The notes under the pieces were generated by a model, which did not search any database, was not told the DNA's origin, and worked only from the letters and a program-made list of their open reading frames with translations. A program made the translations under genes and the position numbers. Positions 1 through 6,070 of a DNA stretch of 9,233 nt are shown here, piece after piece. Where the stretch lies: assembly GCA_030618315.1 (NCBI GenBank), contig JAUXDO010000044.1:1-9233 (forward strand), given 5' to 3'. The first letter of the stretch is position 1. Each line of letters opens with the position of its first letter. The DNA comes from Candidatus Peregrinibacteria bacterium. GTDB taxonomy: Bacteria > Patescibacteriota > Gracilibacteria > UM-FILTER-43-11.

Positions 1-582
1 GATGTTTTAAGCAGACATCCTGATAAATCAGTTGTATTCACTGTTTCTAACTCTCAATCTCTATTTGATTTGGTAAGTGAATGGGGTGGAAAACCTGTAA
101 TGTGTGAGGTAGGTCATTCTTATGTTGAAGATGCTATGACAAAACATGATGCCATTTTGGGCGGTGAACAGTCAGGCCATTTCTTTTTACCCGAGGATTA
201 TTACAAATATGACGATGCATTAATCACATCATGTCGCGTTCTTAAAATACTGGCTGATTCAGATAAAACTATTTCAGAGCTATTTGAGCAATTTCCTAAA
301 ACATATGATCAGCCGGAGATGAGACCCTTTTGCCCTGATGAAAAAAAGTTTGAAATACTGGAACAGGTCAAAAAATACTTTAAAGACAAATATCCAAATA
401 CAACTATCGACGGAATACGTATGGATTTTGGGAATGGCGGATGGGCTGGAATACGTGTAAGTAACACAAGTCCGCGTATTTCAATAACAATGGAGGCACA
501 GACTGCTGAACATCTTGAGGAAATCAAAGATATAGTTCTGAAGCACATGAAGACATATCCTGAGATTGATTGGAATAGGTAA
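1..582 (+). CDS. Phosphomannomutase/phosphoglucomutase, C-terminal part (5' end outside window)
   Basis: The reading frame is open from base 1 and ends at TAA 580-582, giving 193 residues. The ATG at 70 is internal, since the protein similarity continues upstream of it. The family is the alpha-D-phosphohexomutases, which interconvert hexose 6-phosphate and 1-phosphate; the product feeds nucleotide-sugar and surface glycan synthesis in the cytoplasm. Visible motifs are the sugar-binding loop GGEQSGH (residues 54-60 of the fragment, bases 160-180), the preceding VGHSYVEDAM segment, and the domain IV phosphate-binding segment IRVSNTSPRISITMEA near the C-terminus. The family is normally about 450 residues, so roughly the last 40 percent is present. 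The catalytic phosphoserine and metal-binding loop lie outside the window. Mannose versus glucose preference cannot be decided from this part. A sugar-phosphate transferase at 7449-8861 could use sugars derived from its product (inference). Confidence 0.93.
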   Translation, partial: DVLSRHPDKSVVFTVSNSQSLFDLVSEWGGKPVMCEVGHSYVEDAMTKHDAILGGEQSGHFFLPEDYYKYDDALITSCRVLKILADSDKTISELFEQFPKTYDQPEMRPFCPDEKKFEILEQVKKYFKDKYPNTTIDGIRMDFGNGGWAGIRVSNTSPRISITMEAQTAEHLEEIKDIVLKHMKTYPEIDWNR

Positions 583-619
583 CCCATCCCATCGCAGGCG
601 ATGGGATGGGTTGTGATTT
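581..619 (+). terminator. Strong hairpin terminator of the mutase gene
   Basis: Arms 581-595 (aacccatcccatcgc) and 598-612 are perfect reverse complements of 15 bases with a two-base gap between them, so the effective loop is four bases. The left arm begins inside the TAA stop codon. The sequence after the stem is T-rich (ttgtgatttgttt) but is not a clean T run, so termination may be partial. The hairpin also works on the opposite strand. Confidence 0.7.
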
Positions 620-651
620 GTTTGGAATTTGGGATTTGGATTTTGGTCATT
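613..651. repeat. TTTGGAATTT-type low-complexity intergenic repeat
   Basis: Imperfect tandem units built on ttTGGAATTTGGGATTTGGA, ending in TTTTGGTCATT. The same vocabulary flanks the four-helix-bundle gene: forward at 7384-7446, which also ends in TTTGGTCATT, and reverse-complemented at 6964-6996. The right end overlaps the -35 region of the next promoter. No gene is next to this copy that would explain it. Confidence 0.6.
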
Positions 652-663
652 CAGTAGTATAAT
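636..663 (+). promoter_or_regulatory. Sigma70-like promoter for the ytxH-like/vanW unit
   Basis: TTGGAT (636-641), a 16-base spacer, then a perfect TATAAT (658-663). The predicted start is near 670, leaving a leader of about 26 bases before the GTG at 696. The -35 box is formed by the end of the TTTGG-type repeat. Confidence 0.55.
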
Positions 664-695
664 ATCTGTGCCCTTATTTTTTAAAATGTTTCGTC

Positions 696-944
696 GTGGA
701 GATAAAAAAACCAAAAGTAGGCAAGAAAATATTTAAAATACTGACAGGTGTTGTTGTTGGCGGAGCGATAGGTTCAATACTAGGTTTAACACTTGCACCA
801 AAAAAGGGCAAAGAGACCAGGCAGTATTTGCGTGATAAATCTCTTGAAATGTTTCTTGAAGGAAAAGCGCATTTTAAAGATGAAAAAAAAGTTGGGTTTT
901 TTAAACGTTTGTTAATTAAAGCTCTGACTCCTAAAAAGAAATGA
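696..944 (+). CDS. YtxH-like small membrane protein
   Basis: 82 residues. A lysine-rich N-terminus is followed by one glycine-rich hydrophobic segment (about residues 14-33, ILTGVVVGGAIGSILGLTLA) and then PKKGKETRQ. This is the typical layout of YtxH-domain proteins: a short membrane anchor followed by APKxGxETR and a charged tail. The tail here is only about 45 residues, shorter than many members. The role of the family is poorly defined; members are linked to the envelope and to stress. The start is GTG at 696, the only candidate in frame, with no Shine-Dalgarno sequence. An ATG at 686 is in another frame. The stop TGA (942-944) overlaps the start of the VanW gene (ATGA), so the two are very likely translated together. 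The TATAAT promoter at 658-663 fits this start. Confidence 0.7.
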   Translation: MEIKKPKVGKKIFKILTGVVVGGAIGSILGLTLAPKKGKETRQYLRDKSLEMFLEGKAHFKDEKKVGFFKRLLIKALTPKKK

Positions 945-2215
945 AAAACCTGCTTCGAATTATATCGGTCTTTGTTTTTGCTAGCTTTTTTTTGGCAAAC
1001 GGATATGCGGAAGAATTGCCAAACAGTTTGGTGTTGAAAACTGATTTTAGGATTTGGACATTGAATCCAAACAAAATGGATTTTCAGTCTGAATACAAAA
1101 AGATGCTCTTTAATGATTTTGAAATAAGCCCTCTGGATGAAAATGCGTCGATTATTGACGGACTTCTTGAAAAAAAGTCAGTTGATGGTCTGGATTTGAT
1201 GAAAATTCGTTCCTATCTTGAAAATTCAGTCGCTCCAGGTATTGTAAGAGAAAAAAGTGATGTTACGATTGATATGGATGCTGAAGGAACTGTTACTTTC
1301 GATGGCACTGGCTTGTTTGGTCGTACATTGGATATTGATAAGGCTGCCGGAATGATCAAATATGCCCTTGAGAATGATATTGAGTATATACACCTTCCTT
1401 TATTACGGGTAGAACCCGTTGTTAACGTACTTAGCGAAGATTTAAAAACAATGGGTATTACCAGTCTTTTTTCATCAGGTGAATCTGATTTTAGCGGTTC
1501 ACCATACAATCGTATTATCAATATCAACGTTGGTCTTGATAAATTCAGTGGTCATATTGTTAAGCCAGGGGAAGAATTTGTTTTCGGGGACATTCTTGGC
1601 CCCGTAGGTCCTGAAACTGGTTACAGACAAGAGCTTGTTATTAAGGGTGCTGAAACTATTCCCGAATACGGCGGTGGATTATGTCAGGTTTCAACAACAT
1701 CCTTTCGTGCCGCTTTGGATGCAGGATTCCCGATTACTGAAAGAAAAAATCATTCGTATGCTGTGAGCTATTACACTCCTCATGGACTAGATGCAACTGT
1801 ATATCCGCCGTCACCAAATCTACGTTTTATTAACGATTCTCCCGGTCATATTTTAATACAGGCATTTACAGTTGAAAAAAAAGCTTACTATAATTATTAC
1901 GGAACAAAAGATAAACGCGAGGTTGTAATGATCGGACCATATTATTCCGGATGGACAGGCGCACCGCCTGCCAGAACAAAAATTACGGATAAACTCGCTC
2001 CAGGTGAGACCAAAATGGTCGGACATAGAGTGTCTGGCTTGGTTGCAACGTGGTACAGGCAGGTTTTATATAATGATGAAATCGAAGAAACTGCAGACTC
2101 ACTTTATACAATATTCAGTAAATACCAGGCTCGCCCTGACTATTATCTTGTTGGAGCGGATAATGGCACAAGCTCTGGTGTGACTTCAGATGCTGATTTA
2201 GCGAATGGATACTAA
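941..2215 (+). CDS. VanW-family secreted or surface protein
   Basis: 424 residues. Residues 1-23 form a signal peptide: MKNLLR, a hydrophobic core, and the likely cleavage site GYA|EEL. No lipobox or later membrane span is seen, so the protein is probably exported. Residues 24-200 show no domain I can name with certainty; the position fits the putative peptidoglycan-binding region often found before VanW. Residues about 202-330 are a VanW domain, with KPGEEFVFGDILGPVGPETGY, GGGLCQVSTT (244-253), ITERKNHSYAVSYYTPHGLDATVYPP and a final hydrophobic strand. Residues about 345-408 resemble the G5-like C-terminal extension (LAPGETKMVGHRVSGLVATWYRQV, then YQARPDYYLVG). VanW was named from the vancomycin-resistance clusters, but its biochemical role is unknown, so resistance should not be inferred. 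The start overlaps the YtxH-like gene by 4 bases. Confidence 0.88.
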   Translation: MKNLLRIISVFVFASFFLANGYAEELPNSLVLKTDFRIWTLNPNKMDFQSEYKKMLFNDFEISPLDENASIIDGLLEKKSVDGLDLMKIRSYLENSVAPGIVREKSDVTIDMDAEGTVTFDGTGLFGRTLDIDKAAGMIKYALENDIEYIHLPLLRVEPVVNVLSEDLKTMGITSLFSSGESDFSGSPYNRIININVGLDKFSGHIVKPGEEFVFGDILGPVGPETGYRQELVIKGAETIPEYGGGLCQVSTTSFRAALDAGFPITERKNHSYAVSYYTPHGLDATVYPPSPNLRFINDSPGHILIQAFTVEKKAYYNYYGTKDKREVVMIGPYYSGWTGAPPARTKITDKLAPGETKMVGHRVSGLVATWYRQVLYNDEIEETADSLYTIFSKYQARPDYYLVGADNGTSSGVTSDADLANGY

Positions 2216-2227
2216 ACTTAAATTTTA

Positions 2228-2280
2228 AATTTACAATTTTCAATTTTAAAACTTTTTTTGTAAATTGTGAATTGTAAATT
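2228..2280. terminator. Bidirectional AT-rich hairpin between convergent vanW-like gene and recR
   Basis: Arm aatttacaatt (2228-2238) is the exact complement of aattgtaaatt (2270-2280), with further near-complementary AATTTTCAATTTT / GTAAATTGTGAATT units between them and a T run at 2253-2259. The right arm overlaps the recR stop codon (2279-2281 on the + strand). The 63-base gap between the two stop codons is filled by this repeat. A shared terminator is the simplest reading; the stem is almost pure A/T and therefore weak. Confidence 0.5.
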
Positions 2281-2878
2281 AATATTCAGAGCGTCCCTCA
2301 AGCGCTCTTTTTAGCGTTTGGCTATCAGCGTATTCAAGGTCTCCGCCAACAGGTATACCGCGGGCTATTCTAGTAATTCGGACGTCAAATGGTTTTATAA
2401 AACGAGTGATGTATGCGGCAGTCGCCTCCCCTTCCATAGATGGGTTTAGTCCTATTATAATTTCCTTTATGTCGTTATTCTTTACCCTATCAATTAAATC
2501 TGTGATTGTTAGTTCGTCAGGTCCTATACCTTCTACCGGCGATATAAGCCCATGTAATACGTGATAGACACCTTTAAACTCATTGGCTTTTTCAAGAGCT
2601 ATCAGGTCAAGAACATCTTCTACAATGCATATTGTTGACTTATCACGACCTAAGTCCTCACAGATGGAACATTTGGCTTCCGTTGTCAGGTTTTTGCAGA
2701 CTTCACAGTACTTAATCCCCTCTTTTAATTTTGATATAGTTTCACCAAATTTCCTGATATCATCATCAGTTTTTCTGAGCAAATAGAATGTAAGTCGTTC
2801 AGCAGATTTTGGTCCTATGCCCGGAAGCTTGCTGAATTCTTCAATTACTCTTTCGATGGTTTTGGGGATATGGCTCAT
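2279..2878 (-). CDS. recR: Recombination mediator protein RecR
   Basis: 199 residues, the normal RecR length. RecR acts with RecF/RecO to load RecA on single-stranded DNA gaps. In order, it shows a helix-hairpin-helix (residues about 18-33, LPGIGPKSAERLTFYLL), a C4 zinc finger (Cys58, Cys61, Cys70, Cys73), a Toprim domain from about residue 80 (STICIVEDVLDLIALE, then GLNPSMEGEATAAYI), and the conserved C-terminal GIPVGGDLEYADSQTLKRALEGR region. The start ATG (2876-2878) lies 2 bases after the glnA stop codon, so recR is almost certainly the last gene of a smpB-glnA-recR transcript. There is no Shine-Dalgarno sequence, so reinitiation after glnA is plausible. All key residues that I can check are present. 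Confidence 0.97.
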   Translation of the reverse strand: MSHIPKTIERVIEEFSKLPGIGPKSAERLTFYLLRKTDDDIRKFGETISKLKEGIKYCEVCKNLTTEAKCSICEDLGRDKSTICIVEDVLDLIALEKANEFKGVYHVLHGLISPVEGIGPDELTITDLIDRVKNNDIKEIIIGLNPSMEGEATAAYITRFIKPFDVRITRIARGIPVGGDLEYADSQTLKRALEGRSEY

Positions 2879-2880
2879 TT

Positions 2881-4350
2881 TTAAAATTTATTCCAAAGAA
2901 TTTGATTAGATATCTCATGATGATACCAAACTTCTCCGGCCTTCATTCTGGTACCTAAATCACGTGGACATCTATTTGCCGTTGCCTCCTTCAAATCTAT
3001 GTACTTTTTTACATTCTCTTCTTTCATAATGTCTTTGATAAAATCACTGTTTTTGAAGGCTGAAATTGCGTGATAAATGTCTCTGGGCAATTTCTTAATC
3101 GGACGTTTATATATCTCATTATATTTAGTGATCTCTTTTTTATTCGCATTCATGCCTTTAAGACCAGCCTGCAGTATAAGAAAAAAAGTCATATATGGAT
3201 TAGTATCAGCAGCCACTGAACGCACTTCCACACGTGCTGAGTTCTTATTGCCAATCGGTACACGAATCATTGAACCCCTATCTGTTGAAGAAACTTTAAT
3301 CTCATTCGGTGCTTCAAAAGCCGGATCAAGACGTCTATATGAGTTCACACTAGAATTCAAAGCCAAACAAATATCATTTGCATAATTCAGAATACCAGTA
3401 ATAAAGTTATGAGCGTCTTTAGATGCGCCGTATTTACCTTTTGCATCATAAAAAATGTTCTTGCCGTTTTTTGATATTGAGATATTTGTATGCATTCCTG
3501 TGCCATTGATTTTCATAATCGGCTTTGGCAGAAAAGTGGCTGTTAAACCAAGATTCTTGGCAATCTGTCGTGCAATTAATTTGTAGATCTGAACCTGATC
3601 TGCTGCGTACAGAATGTCAGTATATTTATAATTCATTTCAAATTGAGAAGGTGCCACTTCGGGATGATCCTTTTCATTTTCAAATGCTAATGCACGAGTT
3701 GCTTCTGCGAGCCTATCGATAAACTGCCTGAGAGTATCTTGTGGTAATGAATTAAAATATCCGCCCTTTGAAGATAGTGTAAATCCTGATTTTTCATCAA
3801 ATGACTGCTCAGCATTCTCACCTTCAACTAGTAACCCTTCGATTTCCGGTGCTACATTTACTCTGATATTCTTCTTTTTTAATTCAGCTGTCAGAATTGC
3901 AATATTGGAACGATAATCGCCAATATAAGGTGTTCCCTCCTGATCGTGAACATTTGCGAATAGTAAAACTTTTCCATGTCCAAAGATATCTGCAGGCAAC
4001 CAACGGAATGTGGACCAGTCGAGGACTAATCTTAAATCAGATTTATTTTGAGAGCTAAAACCATGAACAGATGAGCCATCAAAAGTTAAGTTTTTATATG
4101 ATTCAAGAAGATAAGCCTTATTATAGTCGAGCATGTGAAACTTGCCCTCCAAATCGGAAAAGCAGACTGTTACCGCCTTAATCCCCTTTTCTTTTTTGAG
4201 TTCTTCAGTGAATTTCTTTTGAAAATAATCCTGATTTTTTCCGCCAAGACAATCCTTTTTCGTCTTTAAATTTCTCTCCTCCAACTCTGAATAACTTAAC
4301 TCTAAAAAGTTCTGATCATCTTTTAAACGTGGTGAGCAATATGTGTCCAT
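2881..4350 (-). CDS. glnA: Glutamine synthetase, type I family, divergent
   Basis: 489 residues. The family makes glutamine from glutamate, ammonia and ATP in the cytoplasm. The beta-grasp region begins near GIKAVTVCFSDLEGK (56-70), with FDGSSVHGF (90-98). The catalytic domain shows APEIEG (167-172), GGYFN (196-200), EVAPSQFEMNY (231-241), KPIMKINGTGMHTNISI (276-292), NSYRRLDPAFEAPNE (336-350), DRGSMIRVP (357-365) and VEVRSVAADTNPYMTFFLILQAGLKG. Several positions deviate from the usual forms: GGYFD to GGYFN, EVAPGQ to EVAPSQ, NRSAxIRIP to DRGSMIRVP, and RSPDPxxNPY to RSVAADTNPY. No NLYxLP adenylylation motif is seen. About 55 N-terminal residues (MDTYCSPRL onward, then a charged segment) precede the normal family start; no suitable internal Met allows a shorter start. 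It lies 31 bases after smpB and 2 bases before recR. A specialised or altered substrate specificity is possible. Confidence 0.9.
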   Translation of the reverse strand: MDTYCSPRLKDDQNFLELSYSELEERNLKTKKDCLGGKNQDYFQKKFTEELKKEKGIKAVTVCFSDLEGKFHMLDYNKAYLLESYKNLTFDGSSVHGFSSQNKSDLRLVLDWSTFRWLPADIFGHGKVLLFANVHDQEGTPYIGDYRSNIAILTAELKKKNIRVNVAPEIEGLLVEGENAEQSFDEKSGFTLSSKGGYFNSLPQDTLRQFIDRLAEATRALAFENEKDHPEVAPSQFEMNYKYTDILYAADQVQIYKLIARQIAKNLGLTATFLPKPIMKINGTGMHTNISISKNGKNIFYDAKGKYGASKDAHNFITGILNYANDICLALNSSVNSYRRLDPAFEAPNEIKVSSTDRGSMIRVPIGNKNSARVEVRSVAADTNPYMTFFLILQAGLKGMNANKKEITKYNEIYKRPIKKLPRDIYHAISAFKNSDFIKDIMKEENVKKYIDLKEATANRCPRDLGTRMKAGEVWYHHEISNQILWNKF

Positions 4351-4362
4351 GTTTATTTTATT

Positions 4363-4390
4363 AAAGATTAAAGATTGAAGATTAAAAATT
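4363..4390. repeat. 7-base tandem repeat (AAAGATT) between smpB and glnA
   Basis: Four consecutive units: aaagatt (4363-4369), aaagatt (4370-4376), gaagatt (4377-4383) and aaaaatt (4384-4390). The array almost fills the 31-base gap between the smpB stop and the glnA start, and it runs into the last codons of smpB. Confidence 0.75.
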
Positions 4391-4825
4391 CTTGGTTATT
4401 CGATCCATTTGCCTTTTTACCTCACGATCTTTGATTGAATGTCTTTTATCGTGCTTCTTTTTACCTCTGGCAATACCAATCTGAACTTTAGCATACTTTC
4501 CCTCAAGACCGATTGCAAGCGGTACAACTGTAACCCCCTGAGTGTTTAAGTGATTGTTGATTTTATGCAGTTCAGATTCTTTTAAAAGTAATTTTCGACT
4601 ACGAAATGATTCATAATCATCACTTGAATCGTGTTTGTATCTGGAAATATTTACGTTTTTTAAAAAAGCTTCACCATTTTGAATGCTGATATACCCGCCT
4701 TTCAAATTCACGTTTCCGCCCCGAATAGATTTAATTTCAGGTCCGGTCAGCATAATGCCAGCCTTATATTCATCTAAGACTTCGTAATCGAAATATGCCT
4801 TTTTGTTTTTTTGGATAATTTTCAT
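4382..4825 (-). CDS. smpB: SsrA-binding protein SmpB
   Basis: 147 residues, the typical length. SmpB binds the tRNA-like domain of tmRNA and brings it to stalled ribosomes for trans-translation. The family signature runs the whole length: NKKAYFDYEVLDEYKAGIML (about 7-26), TGPEIKSIRGGNVNLKGGYI, the RSRKLLLKESEL segment (about 76-87), the GVTVVPLAIG strand, and the basic C-terminal tail GKKKHDKRHSIKDREVKRQMDRI that enters the decoding centre. It is the first gene of a minus-strand unit with glnA and recR. A TATAAT box ends only 7 bases before the ATG (4823-4825), so the mRNA may be leaderless. No tmRNA gene could be recognised in this window. Confidence 0.97.
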   Translation of the reverse strand: MKIIQKNKKAYFDYEVLDEYKAGIMLTGPEIKSIRGGNVNLKGGYISIQNGEAFLKNVNISRYKHDSSDDYESFRSRKLLLKESELHKINNHLNTQGVTVVPLAIGLEGKYAKVQIGIARGKKKHDKRHSIKDREVKRQMDRITKNF

Positions 4826-4832
4826 TGATTTG

Positions 4833-4861
4833 ATTATAGAGTCATATCGTCATTTCGTCAC
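4833..4861 (-). promoter_or_regulatory. Putative promoter of smpB-glnA-recR giving a leaderless mRNA
   Basis: On the minus strand a perfect TATAAT occupies 4838 down to 4833. After a 17-base spacer, GTGACG (4861 down to 4856) matches four of six -35 positions. A start 6-8 bases after the -10 box falls at or next to the A of the smpB ATG (4825). The -35 lies in the CGTCATTT repeat. Confidence 0.4.
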
Positions 4862-4879
4862 TACGTCATTTCGTCGTCA
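4848..4879. repeat. 8-base tandem repeat (CGTCATTT) upstream of smpB
   Basis: Units are cgtcattt (4848-4855), cgtcacta (4856-4863), cgtcattt (4864-4871) and cgtcgtca (4872-4879). The reverse complement contains GAAATGACG, which also occurs once at 6426-6434, in the spacer between the two tRNA-Ser copies. Confidence 0.75.
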
Positions 4880-4948
4880 CAACAAAAAATCCCAAGTTGC
4901 CATTCACTACTGCGCTAGTTAATCCAGATTACCAAGTGGGAAGGGCCG

Positions 4949-4964
4949 GTCCGCCGCGGCGGAC
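4949..4964. repeat. Perfect 16-base GC-rich palindrome
   Basis: gtccgccgcggcggac equals its own reverse complement. It stands out from an AT-rich surrounding and is followed by ggtaaaaccc rather than a T run, so it is not a typical intrinsic terminator. It could be a dispersed palindromic repeat unit or a protein-binding site. Confidence 0.6.
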
Positions 4965-5099
4965 GGTAAAACCCATAATCCCATAAATCTGATGAAAGAG
5001 TTAATGCACAATGCTAAGCGGTCAATTTCGAATTTTTTTGTTTTTATTTTATACAACTTCATTGAACCAAAAATTTGTTCAATAAGCAAATGGTTTGAA

Positions 5100-5130
5100 T
5101 TGACATAAGGCTATACTGCTTTTCTAAAAT
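5100..5130 (+). promoter_or_regulatory. Candidate promoter of the small RNA
   Basis: A perfect TTGACA (5100-5105) is followed by TCTAAA (5123-5128, spacer 17) or TAAAAT (5125-5130, spacer 19). The start would fall near 5135-5138. No protein gene follows on this strand, which points to an RNA product. Confidence 0.4.
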
Positions 5131-5136
5131 AACCGA

Positions 5137-5283
5137 GTGATTTAATACTTGAACGCGCGTAGCGAGGAGTTGAAGTGGGTCTAGTGGGTCCCACGAAAAG
5201 CTCGCAAAGCTAAGTGAAAGTAGTAAATAGCGAGATCAGATATTTTGAAAAGGCCGTCCCGCTGAGCGGGATTGAAAGTTTTT
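5137..5283 (+). ncRNA. Candidate structured small RNA, family unknown
   Basis: Between the TTGACA promoter and a hairpin-plus-T-run terminator lies a GC-enriched segment of about 145 bases with no reading frame. Helices that can be seen include GTGGG (5175-5179) with CCCAC (5190-5194), AGCT (5199-5202) with AGCT (5208-5211), and CTCGC (5201-5205) with GCGAG (5230-5234). An identical heptamer TAGCGAG occurs at 5160-5166 and 5228-5234, and both copies can compete for the single CTCGC. It does not match tmRNA, SRP RNA or 6S RNA signatures that I know. Alternatively it may be a decayed element, with the hairpin serving only the minus-strand protease gene. Confidence 0.35.
5257..5283. terminator. 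Palindromic hairpin with T run
   Basis: tcccgctgagcggga (5257-5271) forms a 7-base-pair stem (TCCCGCT has a central GxC mismatch region at the loop) followed on the + strand by ttgaaag and a run of five T (5279-5283). On the minus strand it lies 18 bases after the M50 protease stop and is followed by cggccttttc, so it can end transcription from either side. Confidence 0.5.
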
Positions 5284-5288
5284 AGGAA

Positions 5289-5900
5289 CTACGTAGCTAG
5301 CATAAGACCGATTGTAGTCACCTCATAGCCCCATTGCAAATAGGTTCCGAAGAAAGAAAAGCCACTTACTCCCGCAATCAACCTATCAAAAATAATGAGT
5401 AATATAATATACATCGGTCCCTGAGAAAGAAATTTCTGATACCAATTTTCCATGCTATGAGGAACTATAAGTCCTATCAATTTTGACCCATCTAATGGTG
5501 CTATTGGTATTAGATTAAATAAAAATAAGATTAAGCTAAGTGAATATATCGCTCTGACTATTTCAAATGCAAACAACGGCATCGATACATATTTAATCAA
5601 TATTGCGATAACAAATGCTGTTAGCAGATTACTTAGGGGTCCTGCAATCGCAATTAACGCTGTATCCCTCCTTGGGTGTTTAAGATTGTAGTAATTAAAA
5701 GGAACTGGTTTTCCCCAACCAAAGTGAGCAATAAATATCATCATTGTTCCCAGTATATCCAAATGACGCATAGGATTGAGTGAAACCCTGCCCGCCATTT
5801 TTGCTGTAGGATCACCCAATTTATAAGCCGTCCATGCATGTGCACACTCATGAACTGAGATGCAAACAGCCAGTGCTATAAATAAATAAATATATTGCAT
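5289..5900 (-). CDS. Site-2-type M50 zinc metalloprotease, membrane protein
   Basis: 203 residues, the size of the minimal M50 (site-2 protease) core without PDZ or CBS domains. The first membrane segment carries the zinc motif HECAH (His17, Glu18, His21). GRVSLNPMRHLDILGT (37-52) and FGWGKPVPFN (60-69) are typical of this bacterial subgroup, as is IAGPLSNLLTAF (85-96). The third metal ligand is Asp137 in NLIPIAPLDGSKL. There are several hydrophobic spans, and the active site is within the membrane. Such proteases cut transmembrane segments of regulators or leftover signal peptides; the substrate here is unknown. The gene is divergent from rpmB, with a repeat-rich spacer, and has no Shine-Dalgarno sequence. 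Confidence 0.92.
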   Translation of the reverse strand: MQYIYLFIALAVCISVHECAHAWTAYKLGDPTAKMAGRVSLNPMRHLDILGTMMIFIAHFGWGKPVPFNYYNLKHPRRDTALIAIAGPLSNLLTAFVIAILIKYVSMPLFAFEIVRAIYSLSLILFLFNLIPIAPLDGSKLIGLIVPHSMENWYQKFLSQGPMYIILLIIFDRLIAGVSGFSFFGTYLQWGYEVTTIGLMLAT

Positions 5901-5911
5901 ATTTGTTGTAT

Positions 5912-6013
5912 GTTGTAGGATTTAAGTTGTAGGATTTAGGTTGTAGGATTTAGGTTATAAATAGGTCTTTAATCTTACAACTTTCAACTTACAACATTTC
6001 ATTACAACATTTC
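5912..6013. repeat. 14-base tandem repeat with complementary right arm
   Basis: Three units of gttgtaggattta(a/g) at 5912-5925, 5926-5939 and 5940-5953 are followed by a shorter inverted array: aatcttacaac (5971-5981), then ttcaac, ttacaac and attacaac units up to about 6013. The left units pair with the right arm, allowing G-U pairs. The whole element fills the gap between the divergent M50 protease and rpmB genes. It has no spacers and is not a CRISPR array. Confidence 0.75.
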
Positions 6014-6015
6014 AT

Positions 6016-6044
6016 TTGACAACTAACGCCCTAGATGATAGATT
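6016..6044 (+). promoter_or_regulatory. Promoter of rpmB
   Basis: A perfect TTGACA (6016-6021), a 17-base spacer and TAGATT (6039-6044). The start would be near 6051, about 20 bases before the ATG at 6071. This supports the shorter rpmB start rather than the ATG at 6035, which would lie upstream of the transcription start. Confidence 0.6.
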
Positions 6045-6070
6045 TTCTGAGCATTTTAATCAACAAGAAC

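Larger units (their letters stand above)
4826..5288. other. 463-base region without a supported protein gene
   Basis: Between the smpB start and the M50 protease stop there is no coding region I would accept. It contains the smpB promoter, an 8-base repeat (4848-4879), a perfect 16-base GC palindrome (4949-4964), an AT-rich stretch (about 5026-5100) and the candidate small RNA unit (5100-5283). A 38-codon ATG frame at 4992-5108 is present but has no support. Confidence 0.8.

Noticed and set aside
309..714. Minus-strand frames over the mutase gene and its terminator
   Set aside because: Shadows of the real gene, with no protein-like features.
4840..4986. Open frame through the 8-base repeat and GC palindrome
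   Set aside because: It has no ATG and consists of repeat and palindrome translation, with no recognisable protein similarity.
4992..5108. 38-codon ATG frame (MKELMHNAKR start, hydrophobic middle)
   Set aside because: Short, AT-rich, no ribosome binding site, no family similarity that I recognise, and its end overlaps the candidate small RNA promoter.
4826..5288. tmRNA (ssrA) next to smpB
   Set aside because: smpB and ssrA are often neighbours, so I looked for the tRNA-like ends, a GGTTCGA-type T-loop with CCA, and a tag frame ending in Ala-Ala. None was found on either strand.
5912..5953. CRISPR array
   Set aside because: The 14-base units are directly adjacent, with no spacers and no cas genes nearby.
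6035..6070. Longer L28 start at ATG 6035
   Set aside because: The promoter at 6016-6044 would begin transcription downstream of this codon, and the family begins at MSK (6071).
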